From Rhodospirillales bacterium (GTDB lineage: Bacteria > Pseudomonadota > Alphaproteobacteria > BOG-932 > Roseiterribacteraceae), in NCBI GenBank assembly GCA_028291345.1, contig JAQGIF010000203.1, forward strand, positions 1-41,813: 41,813 bases of DNA, in the 5' to 3' direction. Positions 7,832 through 16,103 of the stretch are shown in pieces. The notes below the pieces were generated by a model that saw only the letters and a list, made by a program, of their open reading frames with translations, was not told the DNA's origin and made no database searches. The number at the start of each line of letters is the position of its first letter. Position 1 is the first letter of the stretch. Made by a program: the position numbers and the translations under genes.

Positions 7832-9325
7832 ATGGAGATCAACTTCGTCAAACCCGCGCTGCCCGGCAGCGGCACTGTCGTCCTCGTCATATTCGAGTCT
7901 CAGGGGCTGGGCGAGCTGGGCCAGACCTTGGACAGAGCTGCGGGTGGACAGTTGACCCGCGCCATGACGGCGGCGGAATTCACCGGAAAGTCGGACGATA
8001 TGTTGATGATCCAGGCGCCGGCCTGGTTCGACCGCGTCCTGCTGGTCGGTTTTGGTCCCTTGGACAAGGCCAAACCAACTATCGCCGAGGCGGCCGGCGG
8101 AAGGATCTACGCACTTCTGGGTGCGGTGAAGGCGACCTCGGCGACGGTGGTCCTGGACATGCCGAAGGATGCGCCGGCCGGGCTGAACCTGGCCGCCGAT
8201 CTGGCGGTGGGCGCGTTGCTGCGGTCCTACCGGTTCGATAAGTACCGCACCGTGCAGAAGCCGGGCCAGAAACCGACCCTGGTCGAGCTTACCATTGCGA
8301 CGTTGCACCCGAACGCCGCGCGCAGCAGTTTCGGCCGGGCGAAAGCTGTCGCCGATGCCGTGTTTTTCACGCGCGACCTCGTCTCCGAACCCGCCAATAT
8401 GCTGTATCCTGAAAGCTTTGCCGAACGCGTGCGCGAGCGGCTGACCGCTCTCGGCGTTACCGTCGAAATATTGGGCGAGAGCAAGCTGGCTAAGCTCGGG
8501 ATGGGCGCACTCCTCGGGGTCGGCCAGGGCAGCGAACGCGAAACCCAGCTTGTAGTCATGAGCTATAACGGCGCGCCCAAAGTGAAGAACAAGCGGCCCA
8601 TCGCCTTCGTCGGCAAGGGGGTGACCTTCGATACCGGCGGCATCTCGCTGAAGCCCGGCGCGGGCATGGAAGACATGAAATGGGACATGGCCGGTGCCGG
8701 CGCGGTCGCCGGCCTGATCGCCGCGCTTGCCGGGCGCAAGGCCAAGGTCAACGCGGTCGGCGTGATCGCCCTGGTCGAAAATATGCCGGACGGTAAGGCG
8801 CAGCGCCCGGGCGACATCGTGAAGTCGATGTCCGGTCAGACGATCGAGGTGCTGAACACCGACGCGGAGGGCCGGCTCGCCCTCGCCGATGCGCTTTGGT
8901 ACACGGTCGACCGCTTCAAGCCGCAGGCGATGATCGATCTCGCGACACTCACCGGCGCGGTCATCATCGCGTTGGGCAGCGAATTCGCGGGGATGTTCGC
9001 CAATGACGACGTGTTGGCCGAACAATTGCTGGCTGCCGGCACCGAGAGCGGGGAAAAACTCTGGCGGCTTCCGATGGCCGACGCCTATGACAAGCAGATC
9101 GACACCGACGCCGCCGATATGAAGAATATCTCGGACGGCAGAGGAGCCGGCAGTGCGATCGGCGCGGTATTCCTGAAGCGCTTCGTCAAGGATACCCGCT
9201 GGGCTCATCTCGATATTGCCGGTGTCGCCTGGGCAAAGAAGGACACGGCTACTGTTCCCAAGGGAGCGACCGCTTTCGGCGTGCGTCTGCTCGACCGGTT
9301 CGTCGCCGACGTCTTCGAACATTGA
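7832..9325 (+). CDS. pepA: Leucyl aminopeptidase (M17 family, cytosolic)
   Basis: PepA is a hexameric dinuclear-metal aminopeptidase that removes N-terminal residues from peptides in the cytosol; some members also bind DNA. The 497-residue protein has the M17 signature NTDAEGRL at residues 342-349. It also has the catalytic-Lys/metal segment KGVTFDTGGISLKPG near residue 262 and the later DGRGAGSAIGAVFL segment. The N-terminal macro-like domain is full length. The ATG at 7832 follows a GGGAG ribosome-binding site. holC begins 26 bp after its stop, so the two are probably one transcript. Confidence 0.96.
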   Translation: MEINFVKPALPGSGTVVLVIFESQGLGELGQTLDRAAGGQLTRAMTAAEFTGKSDDMLMIQAPAWFDRVLLVGFGPLDKAKPTIAEAAGGRIYALLGAVKATSATVVLDMPKDAPAGLNLAADLAVGALLRSYRFDKYRTVQKPGQKPTLVELTIATLHPNAARSSFGRAKAVADAVFFTRDLVSEPANMLYPESFAERVRERLTALGVTVEILGESKLAKLGMGALLGVGQGSERETQLVVMSYNGAPKVKNKRPIAFVGKGVTFDTGGISLKPGAGMEDMKWDMAGAGAVAGLIAALAGRKAKVNAVGVIALVENMPDGKAQRPGDIVKSMSGQTIEVLNTDAEGRLALADALWYTVDRFKPQAMIDLATLTGAVIIALGSEFAGMFANDDVLAEQLLAAGTESGEKLWRLPMADAYDKQIDTDAADMKNISDGRGAGSAIGAVFLKRFVKDTRWAHLDIAGVAWAKKDTATVPKGATAFGVRLLDRFVADVFEH

Positions 9326-9350
9326 AGTTTGGCACTGATCGGGCCAGCGC

Positions 9351-9800
9351 GTGACCGAGGTCCGCTTTTATCATCTGCAGCGGCAGCGGCTGGAAGATGT
9401 GTTGCCCGCCTTGCTGGAAAAGGCGCGCGAGCGTGGACACCGCATCGTGGTGCAGGCCGGCTCGCCCGAGCGGGTGAAGGCGCTGGACGCGCTGCTCTGG
9501 ACCTATCGGCCGGAGAGCTTCCTACCGCATGGCAGCGGGCCGGCCGCAGCAACCGCGCCGGACCAGCCGATCTGGCTGACGGCGAATGAGGAAAATCCGA
9601 ACGCGGCCGATGTCCTGGTCCTGGTCGATGGCGCCACGGCCGAGCTGGCGCCCTATACTCTATGCTGCGAATTGTTCGATGGGTTGGACGATAGCGCGGT
9701 CGCCGCCGCCCGCAAGCGCTGGGCGGAGTATAAGGCTGCCGGCCATGGCATCACCTATTGGCAGCAAGGCGAGCGCGGCGGATGGGAGAAGCGGGTGTAA
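9351..9800 (+). CDS. holC: DNA polymerase III chi subunit
   Basis: The chi subunit links the clamp loader (through psi or tau) to single-stranded DNA-binding protein at the fork. The 149-residue product has the family opening VRFYHL-like TEVRFYHLQR, a central KALDALLWTYRPESFLPHG motif, and a C-terminal KRWAEYKAAGHGITYW segment, all typical of HolC. Translation begins at GTG, 26 bp downstream of pepA. The pepA-holC pairing is conserved widely in proteobacteria and supports the call. Confidence 0.9.
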   Translation: MTEVRFYHLQRQRLEDVLPALLEKARERGHRIVVQAGSPERVKALDALLWTYRPESFLPHGSGPAAATAPDQPIWLTANEENPNAADVLVLVDGATAELAPYTLCCELFDGLDDSAVAAARKRWAEYKAAGHGITYWQQGERGGWEKRV

Positions 9801-9818
9801 CGGCTAGCGCGGCCAGGG

Positions 9819-9847
9819 TGGACGGTGAGGGGAGCGCCCGCTATAAG
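9819..9847 (+). promoter_or_regulatory. Predicted sigma-70-type promoter of ndk
   Basis: TGGACG (9819-9824) and TATAAG (9842-9847) are separated by 17 bp, upstream of ndk in the gap after holC. The implied transcript start near 9854 leaves a leader of about 37 bases. Confidence 0.4.
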
Positions 9848-9890
9848 GCGCGCAATTCATCTCCCCCTTCCGAGAACGCAAGAGAGCCGC

Positions 9891-10313
9891 ATGTCTGTCG
9901 AACGCACTTTTTCGATCATTAAGCCCGACGCCACGCGGCGCAACCTCACCGGGGCCGTCAACCAGAAACTGGAATCCGCTGGTCTGCGGATTGTCGCTCA
10001 GAAGCGTCTGCAACTGACCGAGGCGCAGGCCAAGGCCTTCTACGCGGTCCACGCCGAGCGTCCGTTTTATGGCGAGCTGGTGTCCTTCATGATTTCCGGC
10101 CCGGTCGTCGTCCAGGTGCTGGAAGGCGAGAACGCGGTCCTGAAAAATCGCGAGGTTATGGGCGCGACCAACCCGGCCAACGCCGAGCCGGGCACGATCC
10201 GCAAGGAGTTCGCTGAATCGATCGAGGCCAATTCGGTCCATGGATCGGACAGCCTCGAAAATGCAAAGAACGAGATCGCGTTCTTCTTCTCGGAATCCGA
10301 AATCGTCGGCTGA
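9891..10313 (+). CDS. ndk: Nucleoside diphosphate kinase
   Basis: Ndk balances nucleoside triphosphate pools by moving the gamma phosphate from ATP to other diphosphates through a phosphohistidine. The 140-residue protein is standard length. It opens with [15 protein letters not shown], has [14 protein letters not shown], and carries the active-site His117 in NSVHGSDS. The ATG at 9891 is used rather than an upstream in-frame codon because family members begin right at this MSVERTF sequence. It probably has its own promoter at 9819-9847. Confidence 0.97.
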   Translation: MSVERTFSIIKPDATRRNLTGAVNQKLESAGLRIVAQKRLQLTEAQAKAFYAVHAERPFYGELVSFMISGPVVVQVLEGENAVLKNREVMGATNPANAEPGTIRKEFAESIEANSVHGSDSLENAKNEIAFFFSESEIVG

Positions 10314-10335
10314 GCGACCGTCGTTGGCCTAGTTG

Positions 10336-10356
10336 CCGGGGTCTAAAGGACCCCGG
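10336..10356. terminator. Hairpin between ndk and the convergent small membrane gene
   Basis: A perfect 8-bp stem CCGGGGTC / GACCCCGG with a 5-base loop lies 22 bp after the ndk stop. It covers the last codons and stop of the convergent gene at 10343-10489. There is no clear T-tract on either side, so termination is inferred from the stem and its placement between converging genes. Confidence 0.45.
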
Positions 10357-10489
10357 TGATGAAGCCGATGAACAGCATCAGGACTACAAGGCCGATAATG
10401 CTGCGGACCAGCAGGTGGGTAAAACCGCTCCACATCCGCTTGTGGGACTCAAGGTCCGGGAATTCTTCTATGATAACCGGGCTGCTCAT
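10343..10489 (-). CDS. Small single-span membrane protein, aa3-type cytochrome oxidase subunit IV-like
   Basis: This 48-codon gene encodes a polar N-terminus (MSSPVIIEEFPDLESHKRMW) followed by one hydrophobic helix (about residues 26-46) and the end GVL. That layout, with a short acidic/aromatic head, TYxGF-like WSGFTHLL and a single span, matches the small subunit IV of bacterial aa3-type cytochrome c oxidase, a common alphaproteobacterial orphan gene. Two in-frame ATGs exist. The one at 10489 sits 7 bases from GAGGA, while the one at 10495 is only 2-3 bases away, so 10489 is preferred. It is convergent with ndk. The family call rests on pattern only. Confidence 0.65.
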   Translation of the reverse strand: MSSPVIIEEFPDLESHKRMWSGFTHLLVRSIIGLVVLMLFIGFITGVL

Positions 10490-10581
10490 TGTCATTTCCT
10501 CGTAAATCGTATCGATCTTTTAGACATGATGACATCGCGCCATCAAGTCGAATATAGGGTCTTTCCACTACCTGCGGCGCT

Positions 10582-11250
10582 TTACCCGATGGGATTAAGC
10601 AGCGGCGAATCGGCGAATTTACCGTTCGCGATGCGCACGATTTCACCTTCGATCGTAACGCGGCCTTCCGCAATCAACCTGATGGCCAGCGGATAGCAGC
10701 GATGCTCGGCCTCGAGGATACGCGCGGCCAGGATGTCTTCGTCGTCGCCGTCATGAACGGGTACGGCGGCCTGCAGGATGATCGGGCCGGCATCCATTTC
10801 GGGACGAACGAAATGCACGGTGCAGCCGGAAAAGCGGACGCCCGCGGTCAGAGCTTGGCCGTGTGAATCGAGCCCTTTGAACGACGGCAGCAGCGACGGA
10901 TGGATATTGATCAGCCGGTCGTGCCAACTGGTCGCGAATTTTGCGCTGAGCAGCCGCATGAAGCCCGCGAGACAGACGAGACCGACGCCCGCGGCGCGCA
11001 GCGTATCGTCGAGCGCGGTGTCGAACGCTTCGCGGCTCGAGAACTCCTTATGCGGGATGACCTTGGTCGCGACGCCGGCCGCCTGGGCACGCAGCAACCC
11101 GCCGGCATCCGCCTTGTTGGAAATCACCAGCACGATTTCCGCCGGAAAGGCCGGGTCGGCAGTGGCGTCGATCAGCGCCTGGAGATTGCTGCCACGTCCC
11201 GAGATCAGAACGCCCAGTTTCAGCTTCTCCAGGGGTTTCAGCTTTTCCAT
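10582..11250 (-). CDS. purN: Phosphoribosylglycinamide formyltransferase
   Basis: PurN transfers a formyl group from 10-formyl-tetrahydrofolate to glycinamide ribonucleotide, the third step of purine synthesis. The 222-residue product contains the phosphate-binding GRGSNLQAL near the N-terminus. The catalytic triad region is present as [12 protein letters not shown] (Asn, His) and [17 protein letters not shown] (Asp). The ATG at 11250 lies inside the end of purM, giving a 13-bp overlap; a GAGG sits 4 bases upstream in the purM reading frame. This implies coupled translation of the purM-purN pair. Confidence 0.95.
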   Translation of the reverse strand: MEKLKPLEKLKLGVLISGRGSNLQALIDATADPAFPAEIVLVISNKADAGGLLRAQAAGVATKVIPHKEFSSREAFDTALDDTLRAAGVGLVCLAGFMRLLSAKFATSWHDRLINIHPSLLPSFKGLDSHGQALTAGVRFSGCTVHFVRPEMDAGPIILQAAVPVHDGDDEDILAARILEAEHRCYPLAIRLIAEGRVTIEGEIVRIANGKFADSPLLNPIG

Positions 11251-12377
11251 GCCGCCTCGACACTGGCGATTATCACCCGATCTTCACCGGATGATTTTGT
11301 CACGACCCCGATTTCACGGGGGCCGACATCGCCAAGCAGGGCGAAAGCCTCGTCGCGCCGGTCGGCGGCAACGATGACGACCATGCCGATTCCGCAATTG
11401 AACGTGCGGGCCAGTTCCGCCGCCGGCAGCCCGCCGACTCGGGCCATCCAGCGGAAGACCGGAGACAGTTCCCAGTTGTTGGCATCGAGCGCCACGCCCA
11501 GTCCATCCGGCAGGACCCGCGGTATGTTTTCGGTCAGACCGCCGCCGGTGATATGGGCGAAGCCCTTAACCGCGCCGGCACGGACCAGCTTCAGGGCCGG
11601 CTGCACATAGATTTCGGTCGGCGTCAGTAGTGCTTCACCGAGCGTTTTAGATGGTTCGAACGGCGCGGTGTCGGTCCAGGCCAAACCCGATTGCTCGACC
11701 AGCTTGCGCACCAGCGAATAGCCGTTTGAATGGACGCCGCTGGAGGGCAGGCCGATGACGACATCGCCTTCGACGATATTGATGCCGTCCAAAGCCTGAC
11801 CGCGCTCGACCGCGCCGACCGCGAAGCCGGCCAGATCGTAATCGCCTTCGGCATAGAGGCCCGGCATCTCGGCCGTTTCGCCGCCGATCAGTGCGCAGCC
11901 GGCAATCCGGCAGCCTTCGGCGATGCCGGCAATAATCCGCTTCGCGGTATCGACTTCCAGCTTTCCCGTTGCGAAATAGTCCAGGAAGAACAGCGGCTCG
12001 GCGCCCTGGACGATCAAATCGTTGACACTCATGGCGACCAGGTCGATGCCGATCGTATCGTGCAAGCCGGTGGCGATGGCGATCTTTAGCTTGGTCCCCA
12101 CGCCGTCTGTGGTCGCGACCAGGATCGGGTCCTTGAAGCCGGCGGCCCGGGGATCGAACAATGCGCCGAAGCCGCCGAGCGACGCCGTGGTGCCCGAGCG
12201 GGCCGAGGCGCGCGCCAGCGGCGCAATCGCTTTCACTAGCGCTGCGCCGGCATCGATGTCGACGCCGGCAGCCTTATATGCGCCGATAGATTGGTTCTTT
12301 GGAGTCGTTATGGCGTCCTCGCGCTGGCTACGATATGGTCCGGGCACCCGATAAAGGCGATTGGCTTCGGCGGGCAT
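11238..12377 (-). CDS. purM: Phosphoribosylformylglycinamidine cyclo-ligase (AIR synthetase)
   Basis: PurM closes the imidazole ring of aminoimidazole ribotide using ATP, the fifth purine step. Family motifs include [11 protein letters not shown] near the N-terminus, [42 protein letters not shown] and the glycine-rich [13 protein letters not shown]. The frame remains open far upstream, antisense to the DUF2066 gene, so the start is ambiguous. ATG 12377 is the first conventional choice (379 residues) but lacks a ribosome-binding site and leaves only 12 bp to the divergent gene. A GAGGA sits four bases before an ATA codon at 12311, where family proteins would be expected to start; see findings. 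The body of the gene is certain. Confidence 0.93.
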   Translation of the reverse strand: MPAEANRLYRVPGPYRSQREDAITTPKNQSIGAYKAAGVDIDAGAALVKAIAPLARASARSGTTASLGGFGALFDPRAAGFKDPILVATTDGVGTKLKIAIATGLHDTIGIDLVAMSVNDLIVQGAEPLFFLDYFATGKLEVDTAKRIIAGIAEGCRIAGCALIGGETAEMPGLYAEGDYDLAGFAVGAVERGQALDGINIVEGDVVIGLPSSGVHSNGYSLVRKLVEQSGLAWTDTAPFEPSKTLGEALLTPTEIYVQPALKLVRAGAVKGFAHITGGGLTENIPRVLPDGLGVALDANNWELSPVFRWMARVGGLPAAELARTFNCGIGMVVIVAADRRDEAFALLGDVGPREIGVVTKSSGEDRVIIASVEAAWKS

Positions 12378-12389
12378 AGATGAGCGAAC

Positions 12390-13619
12390 ATGGACTGCTT
12401 TGCAATGTTTAGAGGTCGCCGCACCTTCCAAATCTTGTTGATTGCCATTGCCGTTTCGGCAGTATTCGTCGCTTCGCCGCGCGTGCTGGCCGAAAGCTAT
12501 ATGACGGTCAGCGACGTGCCGGTTGATGTCACTGCGAAAAATTCGGCCGCGGCTCGGGATCAGGCGATCGCCGCCGCCCAGGCCAAGGCTTTCGACCGCC
12601 TGGTGAAGCGTTTGGTGCCCAAACCGGCGGACCAGGCCCGGCTGAAGCCCAGCCAGCAGGAAATCGAAGGATTCGTCCAGGACTTCGCGGTCGAAAGCGA
12701 GCGCGTCTCTTCCGTCCGCTATATTGCACAGTTCAACGTTCGTTTCCGGGCGGGCCGCGTCAATAAATATCTTGCCGATTCGGGCGTCAGCGCGGTCGGC
12801 GATCAGCAGCAGGCGCTGATCGTGCCGATCTACAAGACTTCGGCCGGTACTTTGCTGTGGGAAAACGGCAACCGGTGGCGGGCGGCCTGGGATCGGGGTG
12901 GATTCGGCGACGGACCGGTGACCTTGATCCTGCCGAACGGGGACGCCTTCGACACCGGGACGCTGTCGGCCGCCGCCGCGGGAAGCGGCGATATGGGCGC
13001 GATTGCCGCGCTGAGCCAGCGCTATCACGCGGCGGGCGTCGTCGTGGCCGTCGCTGAGCCGCGAGATTCGGCGCGCGGCGCGGTATCGGGCCTGGCGCTG
13101 ACCATCACAACCTACGACCAAGGCGGCACAAGAGGGACACAGACTTTGACGGTCGATCCCGTGGCCGGCGAACAGGCTGATAAGACGCTGCTGCGTGGAG
13201 TCGGGGCCGTCGCGTCGGAGCTGGAGAATGGTTGGCGTCAAACAATTGCCAGCAGTGGATCAACCGGCCTGCACCAGGCGACGCCGGTGCCGAGCGAAGC
13301 CGCCGACCAAACCCTTGGAGCCGGCTCAGCCACCGCTTATCCGATCGCCGTTTCCGTCGCCGGCATCGGCGACTGGATCAAGCTGCGCAACCAATTAATT
13401 GGAACGGCAGGCGTACAGCGCGTGGCGCTCGATGCGGTGACGCGTGACGGTGCCGCGGTGACGCTCGATTTCGCGGGCGATCCGCTGGCCCTGCAGGCGG
13501 CATTGGCTGGCAGCGGCTATGTGCTGGTCCAGACATCGCCCGGCAACGCAGCCGGACCAGGGATTTTCAAGTTGCGGCCGGCGGGGTCCGCGTCGGCCGG
13601 TTCGCTGCCCGCGCAATGA
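12390..13619 (+). CDS. DUF2066 domain-containing exported protein
   Basis: This 409-residue protein has an N-terminal signal sequence (hydrophobic residues about 14-31, cleavage near VLAES). It is then soluble, with a DUF2066-type first half: repeated Ala-rich [21 protein letters not shown], the [21 protein letters not shown] strand pair and [12 protein letters not shown]. The function of DUF2066 proteins is unknown. Here, as in many Alphaproteobacteria, it precedes a membrane AI-2E protein and hdaA. The stop overlaps the next start as ATGA. ATG 12405 is an alternative start five residues later. It diverges from purM. Confidence 0.75.
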   Translation: MDCFAMFRGRRTFQILLIAIAVSAVFVASPRVLAESYMTVSDVPVDVTAKNSAAARDQAIAAAQAKAFDRLVKRLVPKPADQARLKPSQQEIEGFVQDFAVESERVSSVRYIAQFNVRFRAGRVNKYLADSGVSAVGDQQQALIVPIYKTSAGTLLWENGNRWRAAWDRGGFGDGPVTLILPNGDAFDTGTLSAAAAGSGDMGAIAALSQRYHAAGVVVAVAEPRDSARGAVSGLALTITTYDQGGTRGTQTLTVDPVAGEQADKTLLRGVGAVASELENGWRQTIASSGSTGLHQATPVPSEAADQTLGAGSATAYPIAVSVAGIGDWIKLRNQLIGTAGVQRVALDAVTRDGAAVTLDFAGDPLALQAALAGSGYVLVQTSPGNAAGPGIFKLRPAGSASAGSLPAQ

Positions 13620-14728
13620 AAACCAAGGCCGAACTCGCCCTTACTTGGCAGACGGCATTCTGGCTGATCGTAACGGCTGCCTTCATCGTTCTCTTCGTTC
13701 TGCTCCGCGGCGTGCTGCTGCCGTTCGTGCTGGGTATGGCCTTGGCCTATGTCTCCGACCCCGCGGCGGACCGTCTGGAGAAGCTCGGTTTACCCCGCTG
13801 GTTGGCGACGCTGCTGGTGCTGGGGCTGACCGTTGGTCTGGGTATTTTGGTGCTCATCCTGGTGGTCCCGATCATCGTTAATCAGATCGTTCAGTTAGCC
13901 GAGCAGGCGCCGGGCTATCTCGACTTCTTGCGGCAAAGGATTCTTCCAGAAGTCACCCAGTTCGTTGCCCGCTTCGGCGGGCCGCATGACGCGGCCGACT
14001 TCCAAAAGACCGCCGGCGCCTATGTGGGCAGCGTCAGCTCATGGATTTTCGGGATGTTGGGCCATGTCTGGTCCAGCGGTTTGGTGATCGCCGATCTCGG
14101 CGCGGTCATGTTGCTGACGCCGCTGGTCGCGTTCTACTTTCTGCGGGATTGGGACGTGATGATCGCCACTCTCGATTCCTGGATGCCGTTACGTCATCGG
14201 AGCACGTTGCGTACACTGGCGCGCGAAATCGACGGAATTCTCGCCGGCTTCATTCGTGGACAGGCGACCGTCTGCGTCATCTTCGCTATATATTATTCGA
14301 TCGCGTTGAGCCTGGCCGGGCTCGAGTTCGGTATTATTATCGGAATCGCGGCCGGCATGCTGACCTTCATCCCCTATCTCGGCGCGGCAACCGGCCTTGT
14401 CGCCAGCGTTACCGTGGCGTTTATCCAGTTCGACGACCATACGCGCGTAGCCATCGTCGCGGGCGTCTACATCATCGGCCATCTGATCGAGGGCAATCTG
14501 GTGACGCCCATGTTGGTCGGCGGCCAGGTGAAGCTACACCCTGTCTGGATCATTTTTTCCTTGATGGCGGGCGGGGCGCTGTTCGGGTTCACCGGCGTTT
14601 TGCTAGCGGTGCCGGTCGCCGCCGTGGTCGGTGTGCTGGTGCGTTTTGCACTCAGACAATATCTGAACAGCAATTTCTACGACAACCGCGTCGAGCCCCT
14701 CCCGCTGGTCGATCCAGGCGAGCTCTGA
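13616..14728 (+). CDS. AI-2E family transporter (PerM/YdiK-type membrane protein)
   Basis: The 370-residue protein is strongly hydrophobic. It has paired helices near residues 13-50 and 60-90, a soluble stretch about 95-150, then a block of helices from about 150 to 340. This is the topology of the AI-2E transporter (UPF0118/PerM) family. The motif PYLGAATGLVAS and the late GHLIEGNLVTPMLVGGQVKLHP segment are the family's most conserved features. Members include putative autoinducer-2 exporters and Na+/H+ antiporters, so the substrate cannot be assigned. It is coupled by ATGA to the DUF2066 gene and followed by hdaA. Confidence 0.88.
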   Translation: MKTKAELALTWQTAFWLIVTAAFIVLFVLLRGVLLPFVLGMALAYVSDPAADRLEKLGLPRWLATLLVLGLTVGLGILVLILVVPIIVNQIVQLAEQAPGYLDFLRQRILPEVTQFVARFGGPHDAADFQKTAGAYVGSVSSWIFGMLGHVWSSGLVIADLGAVMLLTPLVAFYFLRDWDVMIATLDSWMPLRHRSTLRTLAREIDGILAGFIRGQATVCVIFAIYYSIALSLAGLEFGIIIGIAAGMLTFIPYLGAATGLVASVTVAFIQFDDHTRVAIVAGVYIIGHLIEGNLVTPMLVGGQVKLHPVWIIFSLMAGGALFGFTGVLLAVPVAAVVGVLVRFALRQYLNSNFYDNRVEPLPLVDPGEL

Positions 14729-14763
14729 TCGTGGCGATGGAGCGGGGGCCGGGCGAGCTGGGA

Positions 14764-15453
14764 ATGCGGCAATTGACGCTCCCGTTCGAGCACCGCGTCG
14801 CGCATGGTGTCGACAGCTTTCTGGTCGGATCGGGCAATCGGCACGCGGTAGACTGGTTCGACCGCTGGCCGGACTGGCCGTTTACCGCCCTGGTTGTAAC
14901 CGGTCAGCCGGGCTGCGGGAAAACCCATCTCGCAAGCCTGTGGCGTGCCCGCACCGGAGCGAAGACGATCGACCTTGGTTTTGCGGAAATCGAGCAGGTC
15001 GTCGCGGCGGCCGAGGGTGGGCGGAGCGTCGTTGTCGACGATTGCGATCGGGCGATGGACGGCGGCAAGGCTGAGCGGGCTTTGCTTCAGCTCTATAATC
15101 TGGTGCGGACCGGCGGCGGCAGGCTGCTGCTGACGGCATGCCGATCGCCGTCCCAGTGGAATTTGAAATTGCCGGATCTGGCGTCTCGCCTCAATAGCGC
15201 GATGGTGGTGACGATCGATCCGCCCGACGACGTGCTGCTGGCGTCGATCGCGCTCAAACTTTTTGCCGATCGGCAAATTACGGTGAATGAGGGCGTAATC
15301 TCGTTTCTGCTCAATCGTGGCGAGCGCAGCGTCGTTGGTCTGGCCCAGGCGATCGAGGCTTTGGATCGGGCGGCGTTCGCCATGAAGCGTCCGATCACGG
15401 TTGCGCTGGCGCGGGATGTACTGGCGGGGCTGGACGACGCGGACGGGACCTAA
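14764..15453 (+). CDS. hdaA: DnaA-related regulatory inactivation protein HdaA
   Basis: HdaA, loaded on the sliding clamp, stimulates ATP hydrolysis by DnaA and so prevents re-initiation of replication. The N-terminus carries the clamp-binding peptide QLTLPF (residues 3-8). The single AAA+ domain has Walker A GQPGCGKT (47-54) and a Walker B ending VVVDDCD (about 89-95); the DnaA DNA-binding domain is absent, as expected. I used ATG 14764 because it places the clamp motif at the extreme N-terminus; ATG 14737 would add nine residues. The stop TAA overlaps the convergent sixA stop in the four bases CTAA. Confidence 0.87.
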   Translation: MRQLTLPFEHRVAHGVDSFLVGSGNRHAVDWFDRWPDWPFTALVVTGQPGCGKTHLASLWRARTGAKTIDLGFAEIEQVVAAAEGGRSVVVDDCDRAMDGGKAERALLQLYNLVRTGGGRLLLTACRSPSQWNLKLPDLASRLNSAMVVTIDPPDDVLLASIALKLFADRQITVNEGVISFLLNRGERSVVGLAQAIEALDRAAFAMKRPITVALARDVLAGLDDADGT

Positions 15454-15959
15454 CCGAGCGTCTTCGGGGTCATGAAACGCCTCAATATTGTCCGGTCCGG
15501 CGCCAATCGGTCCCACCCTCCGCCATCCAGATCGAAGATCGCCAGGGCGGCGGTCGGAAAATTGTCGCGGATTTGGGCCGCCAGCTGTTTTTCGGAATTG
15601 CGTGCCAGCCACAGCGCGACTTCTTGCATGCAGGGATTATGTCCGACCGCAATGACGGCTTGTATATTTGCTGGGGTTTGACGCAGGCGCATGATCATTT
15701 TGGCGGAGCTGCACAGATAGAGTTCCCGCTCGATCAACAGGGCTTGGGGAGGCGCGATTTCGCGGCCAACGATGTCCCAGGTTTCGCGGGTTCGACAGGC
15801 GGGGGAAACCAGGGCAAGATCGATGACTTGGCCGGCCAGGATTTTTCCCATGAACGCCGCGTCGTGACGCCCGCGTTGGGTCAGCGGCCGATCGAAATCC
15901 CGCTGGCCTGTCAACGGGTGAGCCGCCTTGGCGTGACGCAATATGAATAGAACTGGCAT
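15450..15959 (-). CDS. SixA-type phosphohistidine phosphatase (histidine phosphatase superfamily)
   Basis: The 169-residue protein begins with the phosphatase signature LRHAKA (Arg8, His9). It contains the second-half motif AVGHNPCMQE, with the other catalytic His, and the conserved VSPACRTRET. Size and single compact domain match SixA, which removes phosphate from phosphohistidine in phosphotransfer proteins. Its partner here is unknown. The gene lies between hdaA (convergent) and ppk (divergent), so it probably has its own promoter in the 144 bp before ppk. Confidence 0.85.
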   Translation of the reverse strand: MPVLFILRHAKAAHPLTGQRDFDRPLTQRGRHDAAFMGKILAGQVIDLALVSPACRTRETWDIVGREIAPPQALLIERELYLCSSAKMIMRLRQTPANIQAVIAVGHNPCMQEVALWLARNSEKQLAAQIRDNFPTAALAIFDLDGGGWDRLAPDRTILRRFMTPKTLG

Positions 15960-16103
15960 GTCAGAACTTTCAGTATTCTATGCGATTTGTAGGTCTGGTC
16001 TGAATCTCTTGGATGGCGCGCATGGCACCATTTTGCTATGTACGGGCTCCGACCGGTGTCCAACCATACAAACCTTTGCGAACCCCCATTTCTGCGAGGA
16101 TTC

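Noticed and set aside
7772-9322. Long open frame on the minus strand opposite pepA (516 codons)
   Set aside because: It is the antisense shadow of a highly conserved aminopeptidase in GC-rich DNA; it has no family motifs and starts inside the opposite gene's end.
12378-13241. Very long N-terminal extension of purM across the DUF2066 gene
   Set aside because: The extension is antisense to a real exported-protein gene and far exceeds PurM length.
14041-14763. Long N-terminal extension of hdaA inside the AI-2E transporter gene
   Set aside because: It is an out-of-frame reading of the transporter; the clamp-binding QLTLPF motif fixes the true N-terminus near 14764.
15960-16103. PhoB box before ppk1
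   Set aside because: No CTGTCAT direct repeats with 11-bp spacing are present in the gap.
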